Positions 40,756 to 49,101 of a DNA stretch of 51,393 nucleotides are shown here, in pieces. Origin of the DNA: a virus; the IMG/VR virus record IMGVR_UViG_3300043444_000394, positions 1 to 51,393 of that record. One strand, 5' to 3'. Made by a program: the position numbers and the translations under genes. Position 1 is the stretch's first letter. The number at the start of each line of letters is the position of its first letter. The notes under the pieces are model-generated. The model had not been told where the DNA came from and ran no database searches. It saw only the letters and a program-made list of their open reading frames with translations.

Positions 40756-41895
40756 TTATTCCGGTTTAAATCCTTGTAATTGCGCTCCCATTAACTGCCC
40801 GGCTGATTGCAGCGCCATATTGGCTGCATCGTATTGGCGTAGATACTTGAGCACCCTCGATGCGCACACGTCAATCACCGCGTCCAATAGCTCTTCCGGC
40901 ATTTCTTCCGGCTTCAATCTAGGCACGTATAGGAATGATTCGATTTCATCATTGGTGCTCTGCGCTCGGAATAGTTCGATCATCGCCCGTGATTGGGGTG
41001 TGTTGACATCACTTGTTAATTTCACCAATGCCGCGTAGTTTGCTCCTATTCGATAGGTGCCTGTAGCCTCCGAGTCTGTTTGTTCGGGTAGTACAATTAT
41101 GTCTCCGGTAGCTAGTGTAAGTCCTCCCACCGCTTGCCCGTTGTAGAATGAAGTGATCGTTTGATTTCCTGAGTAGCGTTTGATCACCTTGTACCTATTG
41201 AACTCATCCTGAACGGCTGTAGGTGTGGCTAATGTCGCGCTAGATGTTGCTCCGGTTAGTACATCATGGCCTCTTCCGGTTATGTCAATTGATCCACTTA
41301 CGGTATTCAGTATCAAATATCCGGCAGCTACCTCCTTCACCTTTGCCGTAAATGCATCCGCTCCACTCACCGCTCCCGATCCGTTCACCGTCTCGCCGAC
41401 TACAAATGTACCTGTGATAGTGCCCGTCACCTTCAGTATGTAGTCATCAAATGGACCATACGATGCAACCGGCTTGTATACCGATCCTCCGGTGTGTTTG
41501 TTTCCCTTTTGCATCCGATATTCGGGTGACATAGGAGAAATTTGTTCTCTCACCTCTCTTGTCCAAGAGTCCAGTTTCAGGGAAATGAATCGAAGATAGT
41601 CCTGCGGACATACCACCTGTACCGATAAGTCAACAGCATCATAGATGAGTCGTGTATCCACGTCATTCACATAGTCACCGTGGTACATCTTCTTGTCCGA
41701 CACGATGATCGGATAGAGAAAGTCCTCACGGGCATTACGTATGACGAAGATGGCCGACATATCTAACTCATCGTCAATAGTGGCAATAGGGTCTTCGAGT
41801 GCTGTGCTACCACCTACCGTGCTCGATGCTACGGCAAATTCGTCCACACGAACCGATACCCTTTTCTTGATCCATTCCCTGTCTCTGGTTTTCAT
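40756..41895 (-). CDS. Head-tail adaptor-like protein with inserted beta domain
   Basis: 379 aa. The N-terminal (1-150) and C-terminal (about 290-379) parts are alpha/beta, with a helical finish rich in Ala and Gln, as in phage adaptors. In between, residues about 155-235 form a Gly/Thr/Val-rich beta insert (F-V-V-G-E-T-V-N-G-S-G, T-G-R-G-H-D-V-L-T-G-A-T), as often seen on virion surfaces. It is the first gene of the connector pair after the glycosyltransferase-fusion gene. Confidence 0.55.
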   Translation of the reverse strand: MKTRDREWIKKRVSVRVDEFAVASSTVGGSTALEDPIATIDDELDMSAIFVIRNAREDFLYPIIVSDKKMYHGDYVNDVDTRLIYDAVDLSVQVVCPQDYLRFISLKLDSWTREVREQISPMSPEYRMQKGNKHTGGSVYKPVASYGPFDDYILKVTGTITGTFVVGETVNGSGAVSGADAFTAKVKEVAAGYLILNTVSGSIDITGRGHDVLTGATSSATLATPTAVQDEFNRYKVIKRYSGNQTITSFYNGQAVGGLTLATGDIIVLPEQTDSEATGTYRIGANYAALVKLTSDVNTPQSRAMIELFRAQSTNDEIESFLYVPRLKPEEMPEELLDAVIDVCASRVLKYLRQYDAANMALQSAGQLMGAQLQGFKPE

Positions 41896-41907
41896 ATCTC
41901 GCTCAGA

Positions 41908-43098
41908 TTACGCGGTATATAATCCTTGAAGGTTGGGGCTCTGAAAGATCACCTTCCCTTGGTTTTCTTTGAGCCATGCGTTGATCTTGGCGCTGGTATT
42001 CACCAAGTCCTTGCGCACTTTAAACTGCTCATTGAGGTACGCACATGCATCTTGGATGGTGTTCACCTCTTCCTCTGTTACAATCACGGCAGGTTGTTCG
42101 ACTGGTGCATCATCCGTTTTCGTAATAGTTTCTGCTGTGGTCCTTCCTACCTCCTTTTCATCGGCGACAAAGAATCGCCTTCCAAAATCGGGGTGCCGCT
42201 TTAGTGCTTCGATTACATCGGCATTGTCCGTTACAAACATGCCGGGTGTCTTCACACCATCTCCGGTGTTGAGTCCTCCCTTGAACTCGATTCCGCGTTG
42301 TTCTCCATTGACCTTGATGTTCATCTTAACCCTGGTCATTTTGTGCTCAAATCGCACACGTTTTCTTACAATTTCCATTGGAATGTATTTTAGTAGTTTA
42401 TCAATAATTAAGTCGGGGAAATACCCCTTTAGGCAATTATCTCCTAGCATGGTGCCTCCATAATTGGAGTATGCCCAAATATTTTGTTCGCTCTTGATGT
42501 CCACCAGTAGTGGCTCATTTGATGGTGGCGATACCATCCGATGTGTGTATCCGGCTCCCTCAGCTATTTTCTGAGAAGAGGAATCCAACCCACTGTTCTT
42601 GTGATCTTCCCAAAAATGTAGTGCGCCATCTTTGGCGAAGTGCTCTATCATGTTTCGAGCGAACATTCTTCCGGCACCCAATGATGTGGCTCCTGTGGTG
42701 GTGTATATCTTGGCCGCTTTTGTTGCCGTATCGTAGAAGGTCACCTTGTCGGATCCAAGAAAGTTTGGTTTGTCGGCTAGTAGCGGTAGGATAAAATCAA
42801 AGTACTTGACGGATACTATGTCATCGCTACCGAGTAGCATCGCATAGTCCCACTTTTCTTGTAGGGCATTGAATAGCCCGATGTTATGCTTTCTTCCTAG
42901 CGGTAGGTTTTCTGCCTCGCACCACTTCACTCCATACCTATCGCACAAAGGTTTCATGTCCTCTTCGGATAGCACGGCATAGGGAATGATCGTCACACCC
43001 TTCTTCTCAAAGTGCTTACGAACCACCTCTAACTGCATGAAGCATAGCTCAGTGATTTCAGGTCTTTTCCAAAGTTGTGTGTATACAAGTAGTCTCAT
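41908..43098 (-). CDS. GT-A glycosyltransferase fused to a C-terminal structural-type domain
   Basis: 396 aa. Residues 1-230 look like a GT-A (GT2-like) glycosyltransferase: L-L-V-Y-T-Q-L-W-K-R-P-E at the start, G-R-K-H-N-I-G-L near 68-75, and a D-x-D-like G-S-D-D near 90-93. Residues about 250-315 contain I-E-F-K-G-G and A-L-K-R-H-P-D-F-G-R-R-F, a pattern of small Bacteroidota phage head proteins. A linker and a helical tail follow. It lies immediately after the major capsid gene in the head operon. A capsid-linked enzyme glycosylating virion or host glycan is a fair inference. Confidence 0.6.
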   Translation of the reverse strand: MRLLVYTQLWKRPEITELCFMQLEVVRKHFEKKGVTIIPYAVLSEEDMKPLCDRYGVKWCEAENLPLGRKHNIGLFNALQEKWDYAMLLGSDDIVSVKYFDFILPLLADKPNFLGSDKVTFYDTATKAAKIYTTTGATSLGAGRMFARNMIEHFAKDGALHFWEDHKNSGLDSSSQKIAEGAGYTHRMVSPPSNEPLLVDIKSEQNIWAYSNYGGTMLGDNCLKGYFPDLIIDKLLKYIPMEIVRKRVRFEHKMTRVKMNIKVNGEQRGIEFKGGLNTGDGVKTPGMFVTDNADVIEALKRHPDFGRRFFVADEKEVGRTTAETITKTDDAPVEQPAVIVTEEEVNTIQDACAYLNEQFKVRKDLVNTSAKINAWLKENQGKVIFQSPNLQGLYTA

Positions 43099-43132
43099 TG
43101 GTGTGTGGTAGGATGGTTTCTAAATGAAAAAA

Positions 43133-43166
43133 GAGAGTCTACACCAAGTTCTTCGGTAAGACTCCC
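43133..43166 (-). terminator. Partial terminator after the major capsid gene
   Basis: Minus strand: stem GAGTCT/AGACTC (seven to eight pairs with flanks), loop 18 bases, then CTTTTTTC. A leaky terminator after the capsid gene would give excess capsid over downstream products. No promoter-like element was found between it and the capsid stop. Confidence 0.6.
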
Positions 43167-43203
43167 TTTTATTCATCAACATTTCAACACTTGAAAACCA
43201 AGA

Positions 43204-44568
43204 TTAGGTTGCCAAACTTGGTGTCCAGATTGCGTGTACTCCACCGGATCCACCATAGCGTGTGCTAATCGTGAAGTCCTCAGTGATAGCCACGGCATCT
43301 GCCACTCGGCTTTGGCCTGATTCCATCAATTTCAAAGGAGTAGAAGTCATAGGAAGCATACTTGCTTTCACTACTTGCTCCATGTCCAAGAAGATGCCTT
43401 TTGAGTCCCATCCGTACTGATTTAATGTCTTCGACAATTTCACATGTACGCCACCTGGTAGGTGAGAGGATACCAACTTGGTACATCTGATACCGTGGTA
43501 GATCACATCCTCGCGGCTCATCACATTTTTGTCATAAGCGATCTTATCAAGCGCACTGATCAAGTCAGAACCCGCAAGTAGTATGCGCTGATCTGAACCT
43601 GCCGCACTCTCGGTGATCACCTGCAATGCATCAATGATGTTCGCTAGGGTTACTGATACTTCACCTGCTCCGGGACCGTATTCGATTTCCTGAGAGATAG
43701 AGTTCGTTACTCCACCTAATGTCCAGTGCTTCTCCGTTCCTACGGTATATTGGCTTCTTACACCAAACAATACGGCACGTTCCATAGCAGATCGTAGTTC
43801 GTACAGCTTCTCCATCTTTCGATCTTGGTAGCTATAACCACTCTCTGTGCTAGTTTGTGTTTCTAACAGTGATCGCGAAATCTCCGTCATAAACGTCTGC
43901 ACGTAGTTGTAGTCAGTCACAGGTATGGATTGGCCGGTAGCATGGCGAATGTCTAGTTCCGCTTTTGACGGAGCAATTCTTCGCAATACCGTATTATCCG
44001 CTAGGGACGGTAGTCGCTGCGTTACCGCACTCGATACTACTACTCCATTAGATGCTGTTACTGTAATCGTGGATGCGCCTACTGCTGTGACGTGTAGTTG
44101 CAATGGATTACTATCACCCCCGGTATATCCGTCTACAATAATAGTATCATCAATGTCCCACATGCTCACGTTATCCACAGTCAATGCTACGCTTGCGTCC
44201 CCGGAACCATTAGCTGCTGTAAATGCTGCGCCAAGCTGGTCTGTCCAAGGTTTGTAGGTTACTGTTTCAAATAGGTGCTTCCTGTTGGTGGCCTTTTCGG
44301 TCTTACCAATAGTTCGCAACCATGTGTCAAGTGCATATTCGTCCGGCTTTATCTTAGTTACAAACTTCGATACCGAACGCTTCAAGTGCTCCGAGTTAGC
44401 CCCGTCTATCGACTCAATAGTCGATGGATTGGCTATAATCGCAGCAGAGCTCACGCTATTCAAGCCTACATACCCGATCAATAGAGCGGGTGCCAGCCAA
44501 GGAATAGCAAATGCCAGAATCATTCCGACTACCGTCAAAATACTTCTGTGTTTATTAAACTGCTTCAT
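43204..44568 (-). CDS. Major capsid protein (HK97-type, DUF5309/SU10-like) with hydrophobic N-terminus
   Basis: 454 aa. From about residue 60 the pattern fits a large HK97-fold capsid of the DUF5309 type: a helical spine with M-E-K-L-Y-E-L-R-S-A-M-E-R-A-V-L-F-G, a beta insert at about 115-185, and a C-terminal beta part ending near G-G-S-G-G-V-H-A-I-W. Residues 9-33 are a strong transmembrane-like stretch, and no alternative Met occurs until the beta insert, so this N-terminus is real. It follows the scaffold gene by 37 bases, the usual order. Confidence 0.72.
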   Translation of the reverse strand: MKQFNKHRSILTVVGMILAFAIPWLAPALLIGYVGLNSVSSAAIIANPSTIESIDGANSEHLKRSVSKFVTKIKPDEYALDTWLRTIGKTEKATNRKHLFETVTYKPWTDQLGAAFTAANGSGDASVALTVDNVSMWDIDDTIIVDGYTGGDSNPLQLHVTAVGASTITVTASNGVVVSSAVTQRLPSLADNTVLRRIAPSKAELDIRHATGQSIPVTDYNYVQTFMTEISRSLLETQTSTESGYSYQDRKMEKLYELRSAMERAVLFGVRSQYTVGTEKHWTLGGVTNSISQEIEYGPGAGEVSVTLANIIDALQVITESAAGSDQRILLAGSDLISALDKIAYDKNVMSREDVIYHGIRCTKLVSSHLPGGVHVKLSKTLNQYGWDSKGIFLDMEQVVKASMLPMTSTPLKLMESGQSRVADAVAITEDFTISTRYGGSGGVHAIWTPSLAT

Positions 44569-44605
44569 CTTTGTTCAAATTAAAATTTACTCTTTGCTGG
44601 GACAC

Positions 44606-45613
44606 TTACTTTATGCCCAAAATGCCGTACAATTCCTTCGATCCATCATTGGCATACGTCACCGCTTGCTTCTTGATAATCGAGTTTGCCTGTTGAGAAG
44701 GTCTTCCAATGCCGTCTCCGGTTCGCTTGAAAAACTTCTTCTGCACAGTAATTTTTTCATTCAGCCCTTCTACCTTGCCCTGTCGCTTTGCAGCATCCAC
44801 GTCTGCGTCTTTAGTGAGTCCTTTGTGAACTAGCTTCACCAAGTCAGAGGTGATCTTGCCATTGGAGATGTCGTTGAAATGTCGAGTAAGCTCCTCGCCT
44901 ATCTTCGCTCTCATCTTCACATCCGGCACACTTGTTTCAAAGAACGTCTTCACCTCCTCTGTACTCCTCGCTAGGTTCTGCTCCTTCTCAGCTAGTCGCT
45001 GCTTTTTCTGTCTGGTTTCGAATACATAGTCTTCGTATCCATCTTCACCCGGCTTTGGCACCACATCGTTCGGATCAAGTCCTGCTTCAAGTAGTGCTTT
45101 CATCACACTCTTACCTTGAGCCAATTGCTCTAGGAATATCTTCACCTCCGGGTTTTCATTGGTGATCTTGGTGAGTTTTTGATCGTACTCATGGTACGCC
45201 TTCAAGTTGTCCAACGCGGCATTCACCGCTTCATCAATCGCTTCGGGAGAGTTAAATTCCCCTTCAGGAAATACCTCTTTCAATCGATCTGCATACTCAG
45301 GCGCTTTCCAATTTTCGTTTTCGGCTACAGGCTCAGGCTGTCCTTCTGCCTCTTGCATCTCATACCCGGCTGCCGTCAGTTCGGCTATTTCCTCTGCTGT
45401 GAGTTCTCCACCGGCATCATTCTTCGCAATCAATTCGTCCACTCGCTCTTGAGAGGGTGCATCTACTTCTTGTGCTACTTCCTCTACTACAGGTGCCGCC
45501 TCTTTGGTTGGAGCCACACCGAGATGTGCATCCAATAGCTCATCAATGTCTCTGTACGCCACTTCTTCTCCTGGCGCGATGCTTACTGCTTCTATGTTTT
45601 TCTCGTCAGACAT
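44606..45613 (-). CDS. Scaffolding protein
   Basis: 335 aa from the ATG at 45613 (M-S-D-E-K-N); a start 42 bases upstream adds an unlikely N-terminus. It is very acidic in the first 110 residues, with E-E-V-A-Q-E-V and E-E-I-A-E-L-T-A-A-G-Y-E. Long helices with K-Q-R-L-A-E-K-E-Q-N-L-A heptads follow around 200-260, and the C-terminus is basic. This charge layout (acidic, coiled coil, basic end that touches the capsid protein) and position before the capsid gene identify a scaffold. Confidence 0.72.
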   Translation of the reverse strand: MSDEKNIEAVSIAPGEEVAYRDIDELLDAHLGVAPTKEAAPVVEEVAQEVDAPSQERVDELIAKNDAGGELTAEEIAELTAAGYEMQEAEGQPEPVAENENWKAPEYADRLKEVFPEGEFNSPEAIDEAVNAALDNLKAYHEYDQKLTKITNENPEVKIFLEQLAQGKSVMKALLEAGLDPNDVVPKPGEDGYEDYVFETRQKKQRLAEKEQNLARSTEEVKTFFETSVPDVKMRAKIGEELTRHFNDISNGKITSDLVKLVHKGLTKDADVDAAKRQGKVEGLNEKITVQKKFFKRTGDGIGRPSQQANSIIKKQAVTYANDGSKELYGILGIK

Positions 45614-45686
45614 AATAGATAATATGCTTATTTGGCATAAATGTAGAAGTTTCACTCAAGTATTTAGGATAGATTAGGCATTTCTT

Positions 45687-45717
45687 TTTGCTATTTTATA
45701 CCTTTGTGATATGTTTG
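45687..45717 (+). promoter_or_regulatory. Promoter of the nuclease/glycan-modification operon
   Basis: TTTG (45687-45690), 19-base spacer, TATGTTTG (45710-45717), a perfect Bacteroidota consensus, 19 bases before the DUF1064 gene. A second TAnnTTTG (TACCTTTG, 45699-45706) overlaps. Confidence 0.7.
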
Positions 45718-45736
45718 CAATTCCTATCATATTCCT

Positions 45737-46135
45737 ATGACATACCGAGTAGATTTTTTTAAGCATACCAAGAAAAAAGGTCGTGTCAATCGAAAAACTA
45801 CCAACTACGGTGATCACAAGTACGACTCTCTGGCAGAGGCCAAGTATGCTGAGGATCTGGATTGGCGGCTAAAAGCGGGTGAAATCAAAGCATGGAGCCC
45901 TCATCCAAACCTGCACTTCTACTTTATTGATCCGGTCACCGGCGATCGCATTCACTTGTTCGATTACAAGATCGACTTCATGGTAGAATACCATAATGGA
46001 ACCATAGAGTATGTGGAGTTTAAGTCCTCATGGACGAGCACGTTTCAGGAGTTTCGGTTCAAGTGGTCCATAGTAGACAAGCTGTGGAAGTACTCCGACT
46101 ATGCTGAGTGTGAAAAGAAAATTGTAATCGGATAA
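45737..46135 (+). CDS. DUF1064 family phage nuclease (PD-(D/E)XK-like)
   Basis: 132 aa, the normal size for DUF1064. Core residues are visible: S-L-A-E-A-K-Y-A (Glu34), D-Y-K-I-D-F (Asp80) and V-E-F-K-S-S (Glu94, Lys96), giving the E, D and E-x-K of the fold, then F-R-F-K-W-S-I-V-D-K. Members are phage-encoded and resemble Holliday-junction resolvases. A role in DNA processing before packaging or in recombination is likely. It heads a plus-strand operon whose other genes are glycan-modification enzymes. Confidence 0.75.
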   Translation: MTYRVDFFKHTKKKGRVNRKTTNYGDHKYDSLAEAKYAEDLDWRLKAGEIKAWSPHPNLHFYFIDPVTGDRIHLFDYKIDFMVEYHNGTIEYVEFKSSWTSTFQEFRFKWSIVDKLWKYSDYAECEKKIVIG

Positions 46136-46147
46136 CCAAAACCAAAA

Positions 46148-46780
46148 ATGAACACCTTCCAAATTAACAAATACACCTACGCTGAGGATTCCAATGGAAT
46201 CATTCGGCAGATCAATCCTGAGCCATTCACCTACAATGAGAACTACATCTCGTGCTATGACTCACCCAACTATAAGGAGAATGACCTTCGACTTCAGGTG
46301 ATTAGATACAATCTGATTGCCGGGCACATTCCTAACCACTCTGAGAAATCACTGTTGGACTATGGATATGGACGAGGTAGCTTCTTGAAGTACGTGACCG
46401 GGCAGTTTAAGGAATTGTATGGATACGACATTAATGGTACTGAATTACCGGAAGGTGTAAAGCCAATTAGTAGAATCGCTCCTGACATCATCACCATGTT
46501 TGACGTGTTGGAGCATCTGAAGCTCAACCCGTATCCCTTTCCATACAAGCCGGAATACTTTGTGATCTCTGTGCCAAACAGACCGAATCTTGGGCAAATG
46601 GCTACATGGAAGCACCTAAAGCCAAATGAGCATATCAACCACTTCAACAAGGAATCATTGACAGCCCTGATGATGTCGTGGGGATATGAGGCTATCGTGA
46701 CTGGTTATTTTGAAGATGTGATACGAGTCGGAGCGCCAAACAACATATTGACTGGAATCTTCAAGAAGAAATCAATATGA
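46148..46780 (+). CDS. Class I SAM-dependent methyltransferase
   Basis: 210 aa. Motif I is D-Y-G-Y-G-R-G (Asp71-Gly77), and the second acidic loop follows G-Y-D-I-N-G. F-D-V-L-E-H-L is the characteristic post-motif of Methyltransf_23-type enzymes, which methylate sugars or small metabolites. The N-terminal lead (Y-D-S-P-N-Y-K-E-N-D) is like that of sugar methyltransferases. It overlaps the sulfotransferase gene by ATGA. Glycan methylation is the likely role; a DNA methyltransferase is unlikely as there is no DPPY/NPPY motif. Confidence 0.68.
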   Translation: MNTFQINKYTYAEDSNGIIRQINPEPFTYNENYISCYDSPNYKENDLRLQVIRYNLIAGHIPNHSEKSLLDYGYGRGSFLKYVTGQFKELYGYDINGTELPEGVKPISRIAPDIITMFDVLEHLKLNPYPFPYKPEYFVISVPNRPNLGQMATWKHLKPNEHINHFNKESLTALMMSWGYEAIVTGYFEDVIRVGAPNNILTGIFKKKSI

Positions 46781-47436
46781 CCAGGCTGATTCTCATAAAC
46801 GGTGGACACAGAACGGGTAGCACATTGACATACAACATTGTCAGAGAGATGTGTCTTCTAAATCATTTGCGAGTCAACGTCATACAAACATCAAATACTA
46901 AACGCAGGGATTTTGAGGATTACGATGTGGAAATATCTAAGTGCCATAATTATGTCCCTAGAATTAGAAAAGCTAATGTGGACGCTATTTTCAATTTTAG
47001 AAATCCACATGACTCTGTGGCTAGTTGGGTAATGTATCTCAAAGCAGGTGGATTAAATCCGAAACTATTATCTGATGGTTTAATTGACATTGATAAGATT
47101 ATAGAATCAGTAAGGCAGGATCAGAAAGCGGTAAAAAGGGCTAGAGAATCCTACTCTTTACTGATAGGATATTACAGCCTGTTTACTGACATGGATGGAT
47201 GTATTCAAAACATCTCAGCGCATCTTGGCATACCTGCTGATGCTAGAATTAAACGAGAAATAAGCAGACGTTTGGAGAGATATACTGTGAATCAAGAACT
47301 CGAAGCGGATCCTGTGACTCAGTTAAGAAAACACCACGTATCGGTTAATGGTGGAAGACCAGGCTCATTCTTTTCACTAGATCAACTTACACAAGAGAAG
47401 GTAAATCAAGTATTCGGTCAGTATATAAACTACTAA
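46777..47436 (+). CDS. Sulfotransferase-like protein
   Basis: 219 aa. The N-terminal G-H-R-T-G-S-T-L-T-Y (residues 10-19) matches the 5'-phosphosulfate-binding loop. F-N-F-R-N-P-H-D-S-V-A-S-W (about 72-84) matches the 3'-phosphate-binding R-x-P-x-x-x-x-S motif with Arg75 and Ser80. The C-terminal G-R-P-G-S-F segment matches the PAPS-binding R-x-G-x-x-x region. It should transfer sulfate from PAPS to a glycan or small molecule. A phage-borne sulfotransferase is rare. It is embedded between methyltransferase and glycosyltransferase genes. Confidence 0.7.
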   Translation: MTRLILINGGHRTGSTLTYNIVREMCLLNHLRVNVIQTSNTKRRDFEDYDVEISKCHNYVPRIRKANVDAIFNFRNPHDSVASWVMYLKAGGLNPKLLSDGLIDIDKIIESVRQDQKAVKRARESYSLLIGYYSLFTDMDGCIQNISAHLGIPADARIKREISRRLERYTVNQELEADPVTQLRKHHVSVNGGRPGSFFSLDQLTQEKVNQVFGQYINY

Positions 47437-47447
47437 ATAATGAAATC

Positions 47448-48248
47448 ATGGTAATTAGAATAGTACCCGGCATTGGAGACATCTATTGGTTGATGCGCAA
47501 GATAAATGGCATGAAGGTGGACATTGAAATATGTGCCGATAAAACCAAGCGAGGCATTCAGCTTTTCGATGTAATGGAGCATTCCTTCACTAGTGTGAAG
47601 TATGGTGACTTTTCAGGTGGTGAAGTATTGCAGAAAGCAGACTATTGCCCACGATGGGAAAACCTGAAAGACAAAGACATCATCTACCTGAGCGCAAACA
47701 AATGGCTGGATGAGGGAAATCGTATTGAAAAATTCCTACCGGACCTACCTCTCTTGAGGCCAACTATCAAGCTAGGTAAATCATTTACTGATCCTGCCAG
47801 TATTCTCATTTACACTTCTTCAAAAGACAACACACGCGTGTCTAAACTATGGGGAGTGGATGAGTGGCATGAGTTCATCAATCTCTTCCCGAAGAATCAG
47901 AAGTTCACCATCACCGGAGCGACATACGACTTTGATCTGATGGAGGCATTGATATTCAAGAATAGTGACCGTAAGATGAAGCTGTGCTTTGATCGCAAAC
48001 TAATGGATGTTCTAGCATCCATCAAAACAGCTAAGTGCTTTCTCTCCCGTGCTTCCGGCCTTGGCATATTAGGAGAATCAGTTGGTGGCAGAGTGTACAT
48101 GATGTATCCTCAAAAGGAACAACCATTGATCACCAGTTGGCCGGACAAGTCTAGCATAAGCAGTAATAGGTATTTCGGCACAACTAATATTACACCTAAA
48201 GAATTGTACAAGATGCTAATGGATAAGAAGTGGGTGTATAAACAGTAA
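47448..48248 (+). CDS. GT9-like glycosyltransferase
   Basis: 266 aa. The opening I-R-I-V-P-G-I-G-D-I-Y-W-L-M-R-K (residues 3-18) fits the GT9/heptosyltransferase N-terminal G-x-G-D motif. A second Rossmann half has I-L-I-Y-T-S-S-K-D-N, F-T-I-T-G-A and C-F-L-S-R-A-S-G-L-G-I-L-G-E-S, matching the nucleotide-sugar-binding region. It is distantly like the enzyme at 16257-16949. It ends three bases before the first attC-like site, so it could be the last phage gene or itself a cassette gene. Confidence 0.62.
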   Translation: MVIRIVPGIGDIYWLMRKINGMKVDIEICADKTKRGIQLFDVMEHSFTSVKYGDFSGGEVLQKADYCPRWENLKDKDIIYLSANKWLDEGNRIEKFLPDLPLLRPTIKLGKSFTDPASILIYTSSKDNTRVSKLWGVDEWHEFINLFPKNQKFTITGATYDFDLMEALIFKNSDRKMKLCFDRKLMDVLASIKTAKCFLSRASGLGILGESVGGRVYMMYPQKEQPLITSWPDKSSISSNRYFGTTNITPKELYKMLMDKKWVYKQ

Positions 48249-48250
48249 TA

Positions 48251-48344
48251 TTAACGACCAAGGTATGGTTATGTGAGCCGCCATACCAAAGTCACCTATA
48301 AGCACAATAATATCAAAGGCTCATTAACTATACCGCATGTTAGC
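48251..48344 (+). repeat. attC-like site 1 (94 bp)
   Basis: Begins TTAACG and ends GTTAGC. Long imperfect arms pair (GGTATGGTTATGTGAGCC with the complement of GGCTCATTAACTATACC, about 15 of 18). It lies three bases after the GT9 stop codon and before the first cassette gene. About 38 unpaired bases form the loop. Confidence 0.7.
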
Positions 48345-48381
48345 TTTTCGTTTTCGTGCGGTTGAAATTTAAAATTGAAAA

Positions 48382-48570
48382 ATGACATACGAAGTAGTTG
48401 AATTATTAGCAGATGGCTTACCAAATGGATTTGGTGTAACCGTAAGAACAGAGCCAAGAGGGAAAAGAAAGATGTTGACCGATGGAAATAAAATATCTAG
48501 GTATATCACAAGGCAAGATGCTGAGAAAGCAGGGCGTGATTTTATTGCCAAATCAAGCGTTGGCAAATGA
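48382..48570 (+). CDS. Cassette gene 1: 62-aa unknown protein
   Basis: 62 aa, alpha/beta, with a short first strand (T-Y-E-V-V-E-L-L) and a C-terminal helix (Q-D-A-E-K-A-G-R-D-F). The pattern resembles small DUF-type proteins with a Gly-rich turn, but no family is recognised. It has its own AT-rich leader (TTGAAAAATG). It lies just after attC-like site 1 and before a degenerate site. Confidence 0.6.
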   Translation: MTYEVVELLADGLPNGFGVTVRTEPRGKRKMLTDGNKISRYITRQDAEKAGRDFIAKSSVGK

Positions 48571-48573
48571 AAG

Positions 48574-48612
48574 CTAACGTTAATGATAAACTCCGTTTTT
48601 GACGGGTAAAGG
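48574..48612 (+). repeat. Degenerate or half attC-like site
   Basis: CTAACG occurs four bases after the stop of cassette gene 1 and is followed by a short hairpin (ACTCCGT/ACGGGT), but no GTTAG right end with matching arms was found before the next gene. It may be an eroded site. Confidence 0.4.
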
Positions 48613-48621
48613 TAAAAAATT

Positions 48622-48840
48622 ATGAAAGTAAGTAAAGAAGATTTTGAAGTGTTTGACAAGCACTTAGATAAGGATGGTAGTTACAAGTCACTAGGTAATG
48701 GTAGATGGTACAATCATGAGATGTATCAAGAAGCTCTAGTCAAAAATGGAGATTTATCTAGTGTTACCACACGTAATTGGTTTGAGAGGCTTCCGCTTCA
48801 TTGGCGGTACTTGTGGTATATGATTGGAGGCATTTTATGA
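48622..48840 (+). CDS. Cassette gene 2: 72-aa unknown protein
   Basis: 72 aa, with K-V-S-K-E-D-F-E-V-F-D-K-H and an aromatic C-terminus (W-F-E-R-L-P-L-H-W-R-Y-L-W-Y-M-I-G-G-I). No transmembrane helix of normal length. Its stop overlaps the start of the next gene (ATGA), so the two form one two-gene cassette. No family recognised. Confidence 0.6.
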   Translation: MKVSKEDFEVFDKHLDKDGSYKSLGNGRWYNHEMYQEALVKNGDLSSVTTRNWFERLPLHWRYLWYMIGGIL

Positions 48841-49025
48841 ATACAAACAATGTGATTGAAGTAGCCGAAAAGCTATACTATAAAGCAAACCCAACTACAA
48901 GAATGGATGTGCCTTCATTTGCTTATGAACAAGTTGAAAAAGCTAATTACCGAAGATTAGCAGCAAATTCAGAGTTGAGTTTGTATGATTGGTGTAAATG
49001 GGAACTGTACAAAAATGACCGCTAA
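48837..49025 (+). CDS. Cassette gene 3: 62-aa unknown protein
   Basis: 62 aa from the ATG at 48837, chosen because it overlaps the previous stop (ATGA). It is helical with S-L-Y-D-W-C-K-W-E-L near the end. Its stop codon TAA is the TAA inside the CTAACG of the following degenerate attC-like site. No family recognised. Confidence 0.6.
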   Translation: MNTNNVIEVAEKLYYKANPTTRMDVPSFAYEQVEKANYRRLAANSELSLYDWCKWELYKNDR

Positions 49026-49074
49026 CGGCTGACGCTATACGAAGGCAGGGGTTAAGATGCACTCCCTTTCAGCC
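49022..49074 (+). repeat. Degenerate attC-like site
   Basis: Starts CTAACG and carries the previous gene's stop codon. A shorter hairpin pairs GGCTGA (49027-49032) with TCAGCC (49069-49074), with AGGG/CCCT further in. No GTTAG right end was found, so the site is probably eroded or truncated. Confidence 0.4.
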
Positions 49075-49101
49075 TTGAGGCGGTATAAATAACGAAAAAA
49101 T

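Noticed and set aside
46148-46780. DNA-modifying methyltransferase
   Set aside because: There is no DPPY/NPPY or cytosine-methyltransferase motif; F-D-V-L-E-H-L and operon context point to a sugar or small-molecule methyltransferase.
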